Source of the DNA: Gammaproteobacteria bacterium
Lineage (GTDB): Bacteria > Pseudomonadota > Gammaproteobacteria > Ga0077536
Direction of reading: 5' to 3'
Assembly: GCA_024235015.1 (NCBI GenBank)
Contig: JACKNG010000003.1
Span: 62,001-126,000, forward strand
Length of the DNA stretch: 64,000 nt
How positions within the stretch are numbered: position 1 is the stretch's first letter; the number at the start of each line of letters is the position of its first letter. A model generated the notes under the pieces. It worked only from the letters and a program-made list of their open reading frames with translations. It was not told where the DNA came from and did no database searches. The position numbers and the translations under genes were made by a program. Positions 38,994-46,160 of this stretch are shown one piece after another.

Positions 38994-39944
38994 ATGAGCG
39001 CAGGCGAACGCCTTCCCGGCACCCCGGAGCCGATGCACCGCTGGCCCGGCCACGGTGGGGTGACCATCGCGGGCGACGGCTGGGGAGACCCGGCCGGCCC
39101 CCTCATCCTGCTCCAGCACGGCGGTGGCCAGACCCGCCACGCCTGGAAGAACGTCGGCGAGCAGCTCGGCGCCGCCGGCTACCATGCCGTCGCCTTCGAC
39201 GCCCGCGGGCACGGCGACTCGGACTGGGCACCGGACGGTGTCTACGGCCAGGATGTCATGGTCAAGGACCTGCAATGCGTGATTGCGGCCCTGGGGAACC
39301 GCCGGCCGGTGCTGGTCGGCGCCTCGATGGGCGGCGGCACCAGCCTGGTCGCCATCGGCGAGGATCATGTCGACGCCACCGCGCTGGTGCTGGTCGACAT
39401 CGCGCCGCGCATCGAGCCCGAGGGCGTTGCGCGCATCGGCGAGTTCATGCGCGCACGCCCCGACGGTTTCGACAGCCTGGAACAGGTCGCCGACGCCATC
39501 GCCGCCTACCAGCCACACCGCAAGCGTCCCAAGGATCTCTCGGGGCTCGGCAAGAACCTGCGGCGCGGCGCCGACGGCAAGTACCGCTGGCACTGGGATC
39601 CGCGTTTCATGGAGGTCAAGCGCGACTGGCAGCGCCGCGGCGAACGCCTCGAGGCCTGTGGGCGCAACGTGAAGACGCCGGCCCTGCTGGTCCGCGGCGG
39701 CCTCTCCGACGTGCTCAGCGAGGACGGCGCGCAGCACTGGCTGACGCTCTGCCCGCACAGCGAGTACGTCAACATCACCGATGCCGCGCACATGGTCGCC
39801 GGCGATCGCAACGACATCTTCGGCAATGCCGTGATCGACTTCCTCGGGCGCACGGTGCCGATCGGCGGCGCGCCGGTCCACCCGCCGCACGAAACGCACC
39901 CACACCACGAGGGTCCGCCGGGCGACGTCACCGACGTGCCCTGA
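38994..39944 (+). CDS. alpha/beta hydrolase
   Basis: 316 aa. Alpha/beta hydrolase core: oxyanion region LLQHGGGQTRHAW, FDARGHGDSDWAPD, nucleophile elbow GASMGG (Ser about 111), acid near VRGGLSDVLSE and catalytic His in DAAHMVAGD. The closest-looking groups are peroxidase-like and epoxide-hydrolase-like enzymes, so the substrate is unknown. A His/Pro-rich tail of about 20 residues is unusual. It is divergent from gloB and 60 nt before an SDR gene. Confidence 0.87.
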   Translation: MSAGERLPGTPEPMHRWPGHGGVTIAGDGWGDPAGPLILLQHGGGQTRHAWKNVGEQLGAAGYHAVAFDARGHGDSDWAPDGVYGQDVMVKDLQCVIAALGNRRPVLVGASMGGGTSLVAIGEDHVDATALVLVDIAPRIEPEGVARIGEFMRARPDGFDSLEQVADAIAAYQPHRKRPKDLSGLGKNLRRGADGKYRWHWDPRFMEVKRDWQRRGERLEACGRNVKTPALLVRGGLSDVLSEDGAQHWLTLCPHSEYVNITDAAHMVAGDRNDIFGNAVIDFLGRTVPIGGAPVHPPHETHPHHEGPPGDVTDVP

Positions 39945-40004
39945 GCCCACGCCGGCACCGCTGCAGCAACCGGGCCCGCGGCCCCACCACAGGAGTCACT
40001 GCGC

Positions 40005-40721
40005 ATGCGTCTCAACGAGCAGACCGTCGTCGTCCTCGGCGGCACCTCCGGCATCGGCCTCGCCACGGCCTGCGCGGCGCGCGACGCCGGCGCGCGGGTC
40101 GTCGTCACCGGCCGCGATGCCGAGCGCCTCGAGCGCGCCCGCGCCACCCTCGGCGACGGCGCCCGCGTACAGCGCCTCGACGCCACCGACGAGGCCGGCA
40201 CGCGCACGCTGTGCGAAGAACTCGGCAGCATCCACCACGTCTTCGTCACGGCCGGGCAGCTGGTGCTCGACGGCCGCCTCGCGCCGGCCACCGACGAACT
40301 CCGTCCGGCGCTGGACACGCGTTTCTGGGCGGCCCTCTACGCGGCCAAGTTCGCCGCGCCGCACATGCCGGCCGGTGGCTCGATCACCTTCATGTCCGGC
40401 ACCGCCGGGCGCCGCCCGCTACCCGGCGCCGCGGTCGCCTCGGCCTCGTGCGGGGCGGTCGACGCCTTCGCCCGCGCACTCGCCCTCGACCTGGCACCGA
40501 TCCGGGTCAACACCATCACGCCGGGCTACGTCGACACCCCGCTGTTCGACGACATCCTCGGCGCAGCCCGCGACCAGGTCCTCGCCGATGCCGCCGCGCG
40601 CCTGCCGGTGGGGCGCATCGGGCAGCCGGAGGACATCGCCCACGCCGTGCTGTTCCTCATGCAGAACGGCTACGTCACCGGCATCAACCTGGTCGTCGAC
40701 GGCGGCGGCCTGCTGGTGTGA
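40005..40721 (+). CDS. SDR family protein lacking the Tyr-Lys catalytic pair
   Basis: 238 aa. The cofactor loop is GGTSGIG, the N-terminal half is normal, and MSGTAG offers the Ser position. Where classical SDRs have YxxxK, the sequence reads AVASASCGAVDAF, with neither Tyr nor Lys at the expected spacing. The C-terminal part (RVNTITPGYVDTP ... GQPEDIAHAVLFLM ... LVVDGGG) is fully conserved. Either it uses other residues or has a non-catalytic binding role. It lies 60 nt behind the hydrolase. Confidence 0.82.
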   Translation: MRLNEQTVVVLGGTSGIGLATACAARDAGARVVVTGRDAERLERARATLGDGARVQRLDATDEAGTRTLCEELGSIHHVFVTAGQLVLDGRLAPATDELRPALDTRFWAALYAAKFAAPHMPAGGSITFMSGTAGRRPLPGAAVASASCGAVDAFARALALDLAPIRVNTITPGYVDTPLFDDILGAARDQVLADAAARLPVGRIGQPEDIAHAVLFLMQNGYVTGINLVVDGGGLLV

Positions 40722-40741
40722 CCGGGCATCGATGATCAATC

Positions 40742-40807
40742 GGTGACAGTTTACTTTTCGCGCGCGCACGGCCGGGGCCGTAGCTCCGTCAAGCGTTAAC
40801 CGTCACC
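40742..40807. repeat. palindrome family A, copy 4 (diverged)
   Basis: GGTGACAGTTTACTTTT (40742-40758) faces AAGCGTTAACCGTCACC (40791-40807), 13 of 17 paired. The arms extend outward through related ATCAATC and GATCGAT sequence. It starts 20 nt after the SDR stop. The core is related to the other A copies but carries GGTGAC instead of GGGGAC. Confidence 0.75.
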
Positions 40808-40901
40808 GATCGATGAATCGATGCTCGCGACTTGCACCGCCCGCGGCCCGATGCGACAGTCCCCGCCGGCCGCAGTGTTCGACGGCCGGGAGGTCAAACC
40901 C

Positions 40902-41495
40902 ATGTCCGATTCACCCGCGCGCGCCGCGGGCGCGCCAACCTGCGCGCTGCGCCGCCGCCTGCTGCAGGGCGGCGCTGCGCTCGCCCTCGCACCACTTGCT
41001 CGCCATGCCGGCGCCGCCGACGTCCCCGCCGACAAGCAAGCCCCGCAGGTCGGCGACCTGCTCGCCTTCCCCTCGTGGGAGAACGACGGCCGCCCGCTGA
41101 CCGCCGGCGATCTCGAACTGCATGCCGAACCGCTGCTCGCCTATCCCCTCGACGCCGCCAGCGGCACCCTGCGCGAGCGCTCGCGCCTGAACCAGATCCT
41201 GGTGCTGCGCTTCGCCGAGGACGAACTCGCTGCGGACACGCGGGCACTGGCCGCCGACGGCGTGCTCGCCACTTCCGGCATCTGTACCCACACCGCCTGC
41301 GGCATCACCGGCTGGGACGACGCCGCGCTGCACCTCGTGTGTCCCTGCCACCAGTCGACCTTCGACCCGCGCCACCACGGCACGCGGGTCTCCGGGCCGG
41401 CACCACGCTCGCTGCCGCTGCTGCCGATCCGTCGCGAGGGCGAACACTTCGTCGTCGCCGGCGACTTCACCAGCGCCGTCGGCGCCAACACCTGA
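40902..41495 (+). CDS. Rieske 2Fe-2S protein, Tat-exported
   Basis: 197 aa. Twin-arginine signal LRRRLLQGG (Arg17-19) with a hydrophobic run ending in AGAAD. Rieske ligands: Cys128-T-His130 and Cys147-PC-His150 (CTHTAC ... CPCHQS). The intervening disulfide-type Cys positions (C133, C149) are present as in high-potential Rieske proteins. It is therefore a periplasmic or membrane-anchored electron carrier rather than an oxygenase ferredoxin. The ATG at 40902 follows GGGAGG by 8 nt. It lies 13 nt before the PQQ dehydrogenase. Confidence 0.85.
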   Translation: MSDSPARAAGAPTCALRRRLLQGGAALALAPLARHAGAADVPADKQAPQVGDLLAFPSWENDGRPLTAGDLELHAEPLLAYPLDAASGTLRERSRLNQILVLRFAEDELAADTRALAADGVLATSGICTHTACGITGWDDAALHLVCPCHQSTFDPRHHGTRVSGPAPRSLPLLPIRREGEHFVVAGDFTSAVGANT

Positions 41496-41508
41496 ACGAG
41501 GCCCGTCC

Positions 41509-43227
41509 ATGCATCGATTCGCATCCCTCCTGCTCGGCCTGGCACTGGCCCTGCCGGCCGGCGCTGCCGACGCCCCAGCCCCCTACGCCGCGGTCACCGC
41601 CGAACGCCTCGCCGCACCCGCCGACGGCGACTGGCTGATGTACCGCCGCACCTACGACAGCTGGGGCTACAGCCCGCTCGACCAGATCACCGCCGACAAC
41701 GTCGCCGAGCTCGAGCCCTTGTGGACCTTCTCGACCGGGGTCGACGAGGGTCACCAGGCGCCGCCCATCGTCAACGACGGCGTGATGTTCATCAGCACGC
41801 CCCGGAACCAGGTGATTGCCATCGATGCGCGCAGCGGCAACGAGCTGTGGCGCTACCGGCGCGAGCTGCCGGCCGACCTCTTCCAGCTCCACCCGACCAA
41901 CCGCGGCGTGGCCCTCTACGGCGAGCGCGTCTACCTCGCCACCGTCGACGCCCACCTCGTCGCGCTCGACGCCCGTACCGGCGCGGTCGATTTCGACATC
42001 GAAGTCGACGACTACCTGCGCGGCTACTACATGACGCTCGCCCCGCTCGCCGTCGAGGGCAAGATCCTGGTCGGCATGTCGGGCGGGGAGTTCGGCATCC
42101 GCGGCTACATCCAGGCCTTCGACGCGGCCAGCGGCGAATCGCTGTGGAAGACCTACATGGTGCCCGGCCCGGGCGAACCCGGCTTCGAGACCTGGAGCGA
42201 GGCGGCCTGGAAGCGCGGCGGCGTGCCGGTGTGGGTGACCGGCAGCTACGACCCGGCGACGCGCCTGAGCTACTGGGGCACCGGCAACGCCGGCCCCTGG
42301 CTGGCCGACCAGCGTCCGGGCGACAACCTCTACTCGACCTCGGTCGTCGCGCTCGACATCGACAGCGGTGCCATCCGTGCCCATCACCAGTACCACTGGA
42401 ACGATTCCTGGGACTGGGACGAGGTCTCAGCGCCGCTGCTGATCGACTTCGAGCGCAACGGCGAGGTCGTCAAGGGCCTGGTGCATGCCGGCCGCGACGG
42501 CTACCTGTGGCGCCTCGCACGCGGCGCCAACGACATCCGCTTCGTCGACGCGCGGCCGTACGTGAAGCAGAACGTGTTCACCGCCATCGATCCGGAGTCC
42601 GGACGGCCCGAGTACGATCCCACGCGCATCCCGCGCACCGGCACCCGCACCGAGTTCTGCCCCAGCATCTGGGGTGGCAAGGACTGGCCGCCGGAAGCCT
42701 ACAGCCCGCAGACCGGCTATCTCTACGTGCCGGCCAACGACAACCTGTGCAGCGCACTGACCGGTGCCAAGGCCAAGTACCGGCCGGGCGAGCTGTTCAT
42801 CGGCGTGACCTTCGACACCCTCGAAGTCTTCCCCACCGAGGCCGCCCGCGATCACATCGGCGAACTCCAGGCCTGGGACATGAAGACCGGCGAGAAGGTG
42901 TGGACGACCGATTTCAAGTCCCACCTGTGGGGGCCGGTGCTCGCCACCGGTGGCGGGCTGGTCTTCGCCGGCGGCACCAACGACCGCTACTTTCGCGCCT
43001 TCGATGCGCGCAGCGGCAAGATCCTGTGGCAGCAGCGCACCAACTCGGGGGTGACCGGCGTGCCGGTCAGCTACAGCGTCGACGGCCGCCAGTACGTCGC
43101 CGTGCTGAGCGGTTGGGGCGTCGACGCCCAGCGCAAGCAGGACTACCTCAACAAGGCCCGGGGCACGGACGTGCGCGTGCCCCAGGGCGGCGTACTGTGG
43201 GTGTTCGGCTTGCCGGACGCGCCGTGA
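41509..43227 (+). CDS. PQQ-dependent alcohol dehydrogenase-type beta-propeller
   Basis: 572 aa with a Sec signal (LLLGLALALPAGAAD). The eight-bladed propeller shows repeated tryptophan-docking motifs (AIDARSGNELW, AFDAASGESLW, AWDMKTGEKVW, AFDARSGKILW). The catalytic region reads NDSWDWDEV: Asp302 is the catalytic base and Asp304 is the extra acidic residue seen in lanthanide-dependent enzymes. The vicinal Cys-Cys pair usually found before VNRG is replaced (FQLHPTNRG). It oxidises alcohols or aldehydes in the periplasm and passes electrons to a cytochrome; the Rieske gene immediately upstream and cytochrome c downstream are candidate acceptors. Confidence 0.85.
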   Translation: MHRFASLLLGLALALPAGAADAPAPYAAVTAERLAAPADGDWLMYRRTYDSWGYSPLDQITADNVAELEPLWTFSTGVDEGHQAPPIVNDGVMFISTPRNQVIAIDARSGNELWRYRRELPADLFQLHPTNRGVALYGERVYLATVDAHLVALDARTGAVDFDIEVDDYLRGYYMTLAPLAVEGKILVGMSGGEFGIRGYIQAFDAASGESLWKTYMVPGPGEPGFETWSEAAWKRGGVPVWVTGSYDPATRLSYWGTGNAGPWLADQRPGDNLYSTSVVALDIDSGAIRAHHQYHWNDSWDWDEVSAPLLIDFERNGEVVKGLVHAGRDGYLWRLARGANDIRFVDARPYVKQNVFTAIDPESGRPEYDPTRIPRTGTRTEFCPSIWGGKDWPPEAYSPQTGYLYVPANDNLCSALTGAKAKYRPGELFIGVTFDTLEVFPTEAARDHIGELQAWDMKTGEKVWTTDFKSHLWGPVLATGGGLVFAGGTNDRYFRAFDARSGKILWQQRTNSGVTGVPVSYSVDGRQYVAVLSGWGVDAQRKQDYLNKARGTDVRVPQGGVLWVFGLPDAP

Positions 43228-43285
43228 ACGAGGTGGCCGGCGCTGCGGCGTGAGGCGGCCGCCCGCCGGCGGCGTGCCCGCCGCG

Positions 43286-43594
43286 TCAGCGCAGCAGGAC
43301 GAAGGCGGCGACGGCGACGATGACGGCGGCCACGGCGCCGACGATCAGGCCCAGCGCCGAGGACTTCGGCGGGGCCACGGCGGGCTTGGCCGCGGGTTTC
43401 GTCGCCGCACCGGTCGCATGGTGCTCGCCGGTGATGTCGAAATCGACCGCCGTCTGGGTCGTGTCCGCGGCCTTCCTGGCCGGCTTCAATACCACCTCGT
43501 GGGCTTTCTCTTCGGGCTTGGGGGGTGCCGCTGCGGCGCTGTTCCCGGGCCGCAGGAATATCTGGGTCTTTTCGTGATCGTCTTCGTCGGCCAT
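43286..43594 (-). CDS. small tail-anchored membrane protein
   Basis: 102 aa, family not recognised. The N terminus is acidic (MADEDDHEKTQIFLRPG), the middle is a Pro/Ala/Lys-rich linker, and residues about 80-102 are one hydrophobic helix (ALGLIVGAVAAVIVAVAAFVLL) ending in Arg. This is a C-tail-anchored topology with the body in the cytoplasm. KTQIF resembles a Thr motif read by FHA domains, which is only a suggestion. The ATG at 43594 is chosen because the longer frame begins with TTG. Confidence 0.55.
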   Translation of the reverse strand: MADEDDHEKTQIFLRPGNSAAAAPPKPEEKAHEVVLKPARKAADTTQTAVDFDITGEHHATGAATKPAAKPAVAPPKSSALGLIVGAVAAVIVAVAAFVLLR

Positions 43595-43651
43595 GACCTG
43601 CACGCTCCGCAACGGGCGTCCGCGCGACAGCCGCGCGGACGGCGAGCCGCG

Positions 43652-43657
43652 ATTATA
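43652..43657 (-). promoter_or_regulatory. putative -10 box for the tail-anchored protein
   Basis: A perfect TATAAT on the minus strand, 57 nt before the ATG at 43594, in a GC-rich surround. There is no clear -35. Confidence 0.33.
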
Positions 43658-43787
43658 GATCGGCGCGAAGCGCAGGCGAGTGCCCCCGCCGCGTACGGCT
43701 CGGCAACCCTGCCCTGATCGGGATCACCGCGGCGCCGGCGCGGGACGCTTCTAATGGAGCACACGACCCCTCGCTGGAGAGCCTGGT

Positions 43788-44237
43788 ATGCGCCGAGTAC
43801 CCTGCCCCGATCACAGCGTTCGCGCCCTCGCCTTCGCGCTGGCGACGGCACTCGTCCCGGCGACGACCGTGGCGGGCGAGCTGCCGCGTGTCGACGACGC
43901 CATCGTCAACACCGGTCACACCCTGTTCGCCGTGCACTGCGCGTCCTGTCACGGCGACGATGCCGCCGGCGGTGCTGCCACCACCTCGACCATGACCCGG
44001 CCGACCCCGGACCTGACCACGCTGGCCGCGCGCAACGGCGGGCGTTTCCCGTTCTGGGGCCTCTACGACGTCATCAGCGGGGCCGAGTTGCTGCCGGCGC
44101 ACGCCGATCGCACCATGCCGTTGTGGAGCCGGGAACTGGTCCCGCCGCATGCCGCGGACGCCGAGGACGGCGCGGCCCTCGCGCGCGGCCGCATCCTCGC
44201 CATCATGGCCTACCTGGCGACCCTGCAGCACGACTGA
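43788..44237 (+). CDS. periplasmic c-type cytochrome (single heme)
   Basis: 149 aa with a signal peptide (LAFALATALVPATTVAG). One heme site CASCH (Cys51, Cys54, His55) with the distal Met probably Met110 in RTMPLW. The size and fold match class I cytochromes c. The gene is 560 nt behind the PQQ dehydrogenase stop on the same strand, separated by the oppositely oriented tail-anchored gene; it is a likely electron acceptor, though not demonstrated. GGAGAG lies 7 nt before the ATG. Confidence 0.87.
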   Translation: MRRVPCPDHSVRALAFALATALVPATTVAGELPRVDDAIVNTGHTLFAVHCASCHGDDAAGGAATTSTMTRPTPDLTTLAARNGGRFPFWGLYDVISGAELLPAHADRTMPLWSRELVPPHAADAEDGAALARGRILAIMAYLATLQHD

Positions 44238-44267
44238 GGATCGGCACCGCGACCGGGGCGGGACGGC

Positions 44268-44358
44268 GGGGCGCGAGATGGGGACCGTGTACTTTTCGCT
44301 CGCGGCGAGCTGCGGCGATACGCACCTGGAAAAGTATACTGTCCCCATCTCGCGCCCC
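44268..44358. repeat. palindrome family A, copy 3 (30-bp arms)
   Basis: Left arm 44268-44297 and right arm 44329-44358 pair over 30 bp with two mismatches. The core GGGGACCGTGTACTTTT is at 44280-44296 and its partner at 44330-44346. The outer 12 bp, GGGGCGCGAGAT, are symmetric. CATCTCGCGC is repeated just outside the right end, suggesting a duplication at the boundary. It starts 31 nt after the cytochrome c stop. Confidence 0.93.
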
Positions 44359-44384
44359 ATCTCGCGCGGCACCGGTTCCCTGAC

Positions 44385-45206
44385 ATGCACGGTCCCCTGT
44401 CCAAGATGCGCGCCCGTCTCGGCGCCGATACCGAGTACGCCCTCGTCCTGGGCGACGCGGAGACCCCGCTCAACCCGCGCCTCGGCCAGGTCCTGACCCT
44501 GCGCTGGACGGGGCGCATCTTCTGCGACGCCTGCGGCCGCGAGACGAAGAAGAGTTTCGCCCAGGGCCATTGCTACCCCTGCATGCAGAAGCTCGCGCGC
44601 TGCGACCTGTGCGTGGTGAAGCCGGAGACCTGCCATTTCGCCGCGGGGACCTGCCGCGAACCCGACTGGGGCGAGCGCCACTGCATGATTCCGCACGTCG
44701 TCTACCTGGCCAACACCTCGGGCCTCAAGGTCGGTATCACGCGCGAGAGCCAACTGCCGACGCGCTGGCTCGACCAGGGCGCGACCCAGGCCCTGCCGGT
44801 ACTGGGCACCGCCACACGTCATCTCGCCGGCCTGGTCGAGGTTGCGCTGGCGCGCAGCCACGCCGACAAGACCAACTGGCGCGCCATGCTCAAGGGCGGC
44901 GGTGCCCCCCTCGATCTCGCCGCCGCGGCCAGCGCCGCGCTCGCCGGCATCGCCGACGATCTCACCGCCATCCGCGCCACCCATGGCGCCGACGCGGTAT
45001 GGCCGCTCGACAACGCACCGCTCGACATCACCTACCCGGTCACGCGATATCCGCAGAAAATCGCCTCGCACAACTTCGACAAGACCGCCGCGGTCAGCGG
45101 CGTGCTCGAAGGCATCAAGGGCCAGTACCTGCTGTTCGACAACGGCGTGATCAACCTGCGCAAGTTCACCGGCTACGAGGTGGAGCTGGTCGACACCGCG
45201 GCCTGA
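44385..45206 (+). CDS. DUF2797 protein with Zn-binding cysteines and a GIY-YIG-like core
   Basis: 273 aa. Residues about 45-105 carry three Cys pairs (CDAC, CYPC, CDLC) plus CHFAAGTC and HC, a zinc-binding array. Next, HVVYLANTSGLKVGITR has the spacing of a GIY-YIG motif (YL-x9-KVGITR), with RWLDQGA after it. The C-terminal half is alpha/beta without known motifs. Function is unknown; a nucleic-acid role is an inference from the two motifs. The ribosome binding site is weak. Palindrome A3 lies 27 nt upstream. Confidence 0.78.
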   Translation: MHGPLSKMRARLGADTEYALVLGDAETPLNPRLGQVLTLRWTGRIFCDACGRETKKSFAQGHCYPCMQKLARCDLCVVKPETCHFAAGTCREPDWGERHCMIPHVVYLANTSGLKVGITRESQLPTRWLDQGATQALPVLGTATRHLAGLVEVALARSHADKTNWRAMLKGGGAPLDLAAAASAALAGIADDLTAIRATHGADAVWPLDNAPLDITYPVTRYPQKIASHNFDKTAAVSGVLEGIKGQYLLFDNGVINLRKFTGYEVELVDTAA

Positions 45207-45225
45207 ACGGCCGGAAGGCCGCTCA
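45204..45225. terminator. hairpin at the stop of DUF2797
   Basis: TGA-A-CGGCC-GGAA-GGCCG-C-TCA: 5-bp GC stem with a tetraloop, extended by TGA/TCA across one mismatch. The arm holds the TGA stop of the DUF2797 gene. There is no T-tract. It lies between convergent genes. Confidence 0.4.
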
Positions 45226-45293
45226 AGCCACAGCGGCAACCAGGCCAGGCCGCCGCGAACCGCTCGGGCCGACGTGCCTGCGCCGGCCCGTCG

Positions 45294-46073
45294 TCAGGTG
45301 ATGGTCGAACCGCCGTCGATGACGAAGTTCTGGCCGGTGGTGAAGCTGCCCGCCGCCGAGGCCAGGTAGACCGCGATGCCGGCCAGCTCGCGTGGTTCGC
45401 CGATGCGCCGCAGAGGATCGAACTGGGTGCGCTTGGCGAGGAACTCGGGGTCTTCCCACAGCGCACGGGCGAAGTCGGTGCGCACCAGCCCGGGGGAGAT
45501 GGCGTTGACGCGGATATTGTGCGGTCCGTTCTCGACGGCGAGGTTGCGCACGAGCTGGAGATCCGCGGCCTTGGAGATGCAGTAGGCGCCGAGCACCTCG
45601 CTGCCGCGCAGCCCGCCCACCGAGGAGACCACGATGACGGCGCCGTCGCGGCGTTCGATCATCTCCGGCAGCACGGCCTGGATCAGCCAGTGGTTGGACA
45701 TGATGTTGACGCCGAGGATCTTCTCGAAGGCACTGTCCGGCAACTTGCTCATGGGGCCATAGGCGGGATTGACCGCGGCGTTGCACACCACGATGTCGAC
45801 GCGCCCGAGCTGGCGGCGGGTCTCGGCGACGAGGTGCTCGATGGCCTCGCGCGAGCTGATATTGGCCGGGATTGCCACTGCCCCGCCCGCTGCGCCCTCG
45901 AGTTCGGCATTGATGGCGGCGGCGACCTCCTCGCAGACGTCGCCCTTGCGGCTCGAGATCACGACCTTGGCGCCATGGCGTGCCATTTCCTCGGCAATGG
46001 CGCGGCCGATGCCCTTGCTGGAACCGGTGATGAGGGCGACCTTGCCGGTCAGGTCGAACAAGTTGCTGGTCAT
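45294..46073 (-). CDS. SDR family NAD(P)-dependent oxidoreductase
   Basis: 259 aa, a classical SDR: TGSSKGIG cofactor loop with Arg/Lys pair for NADP preference (SSRKGD), NAAVNPAYG, catalytic SSVGG with AYCISKA (Tyr about 163, Lys about 167), and a C-terminal GQNFVIDGG. It resembles DHRS4-like and 3-oxoacyl reductases acting on lipids or retinoids; the substrate is unknown. It lies 87 nt behind the amidase stop on the same strand, so the amidase, CoA transferase and SDR may form one catabolic group. Confidence 0.88.
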   Translation of the reverse strand: MTSNLFDLTGKVALITGSSKGIGRAIAEEMARHGAKVVISSRKGDVCEEVAAAINAELEGAAGGAVAIPANISSREAIEHLVAETRRQLGRVDIVVCNAAVNPAYGPMSKLPDSAFEKILGVNIMSNHWLIQAVLPEMIERRDGAVIVVSSVGGLRGSEVLGAYCISKAADLQLVRNLAVENGPHNIRVNAISPGLVRTDFARALWEDPEFLAKRTQFDPLRRIGEPRELAGIAVYLASAAGSFTTGQNFVIDGGSTIT

Positions 46074-46160
46074 AATCGATTTCCGAATCCGTCTCGCGCG
46101 TACCCGTCGACGCCGCGCTATTAAATCATCCCGGAGCGCGGCGGCAGCGCACGTGCGTGC

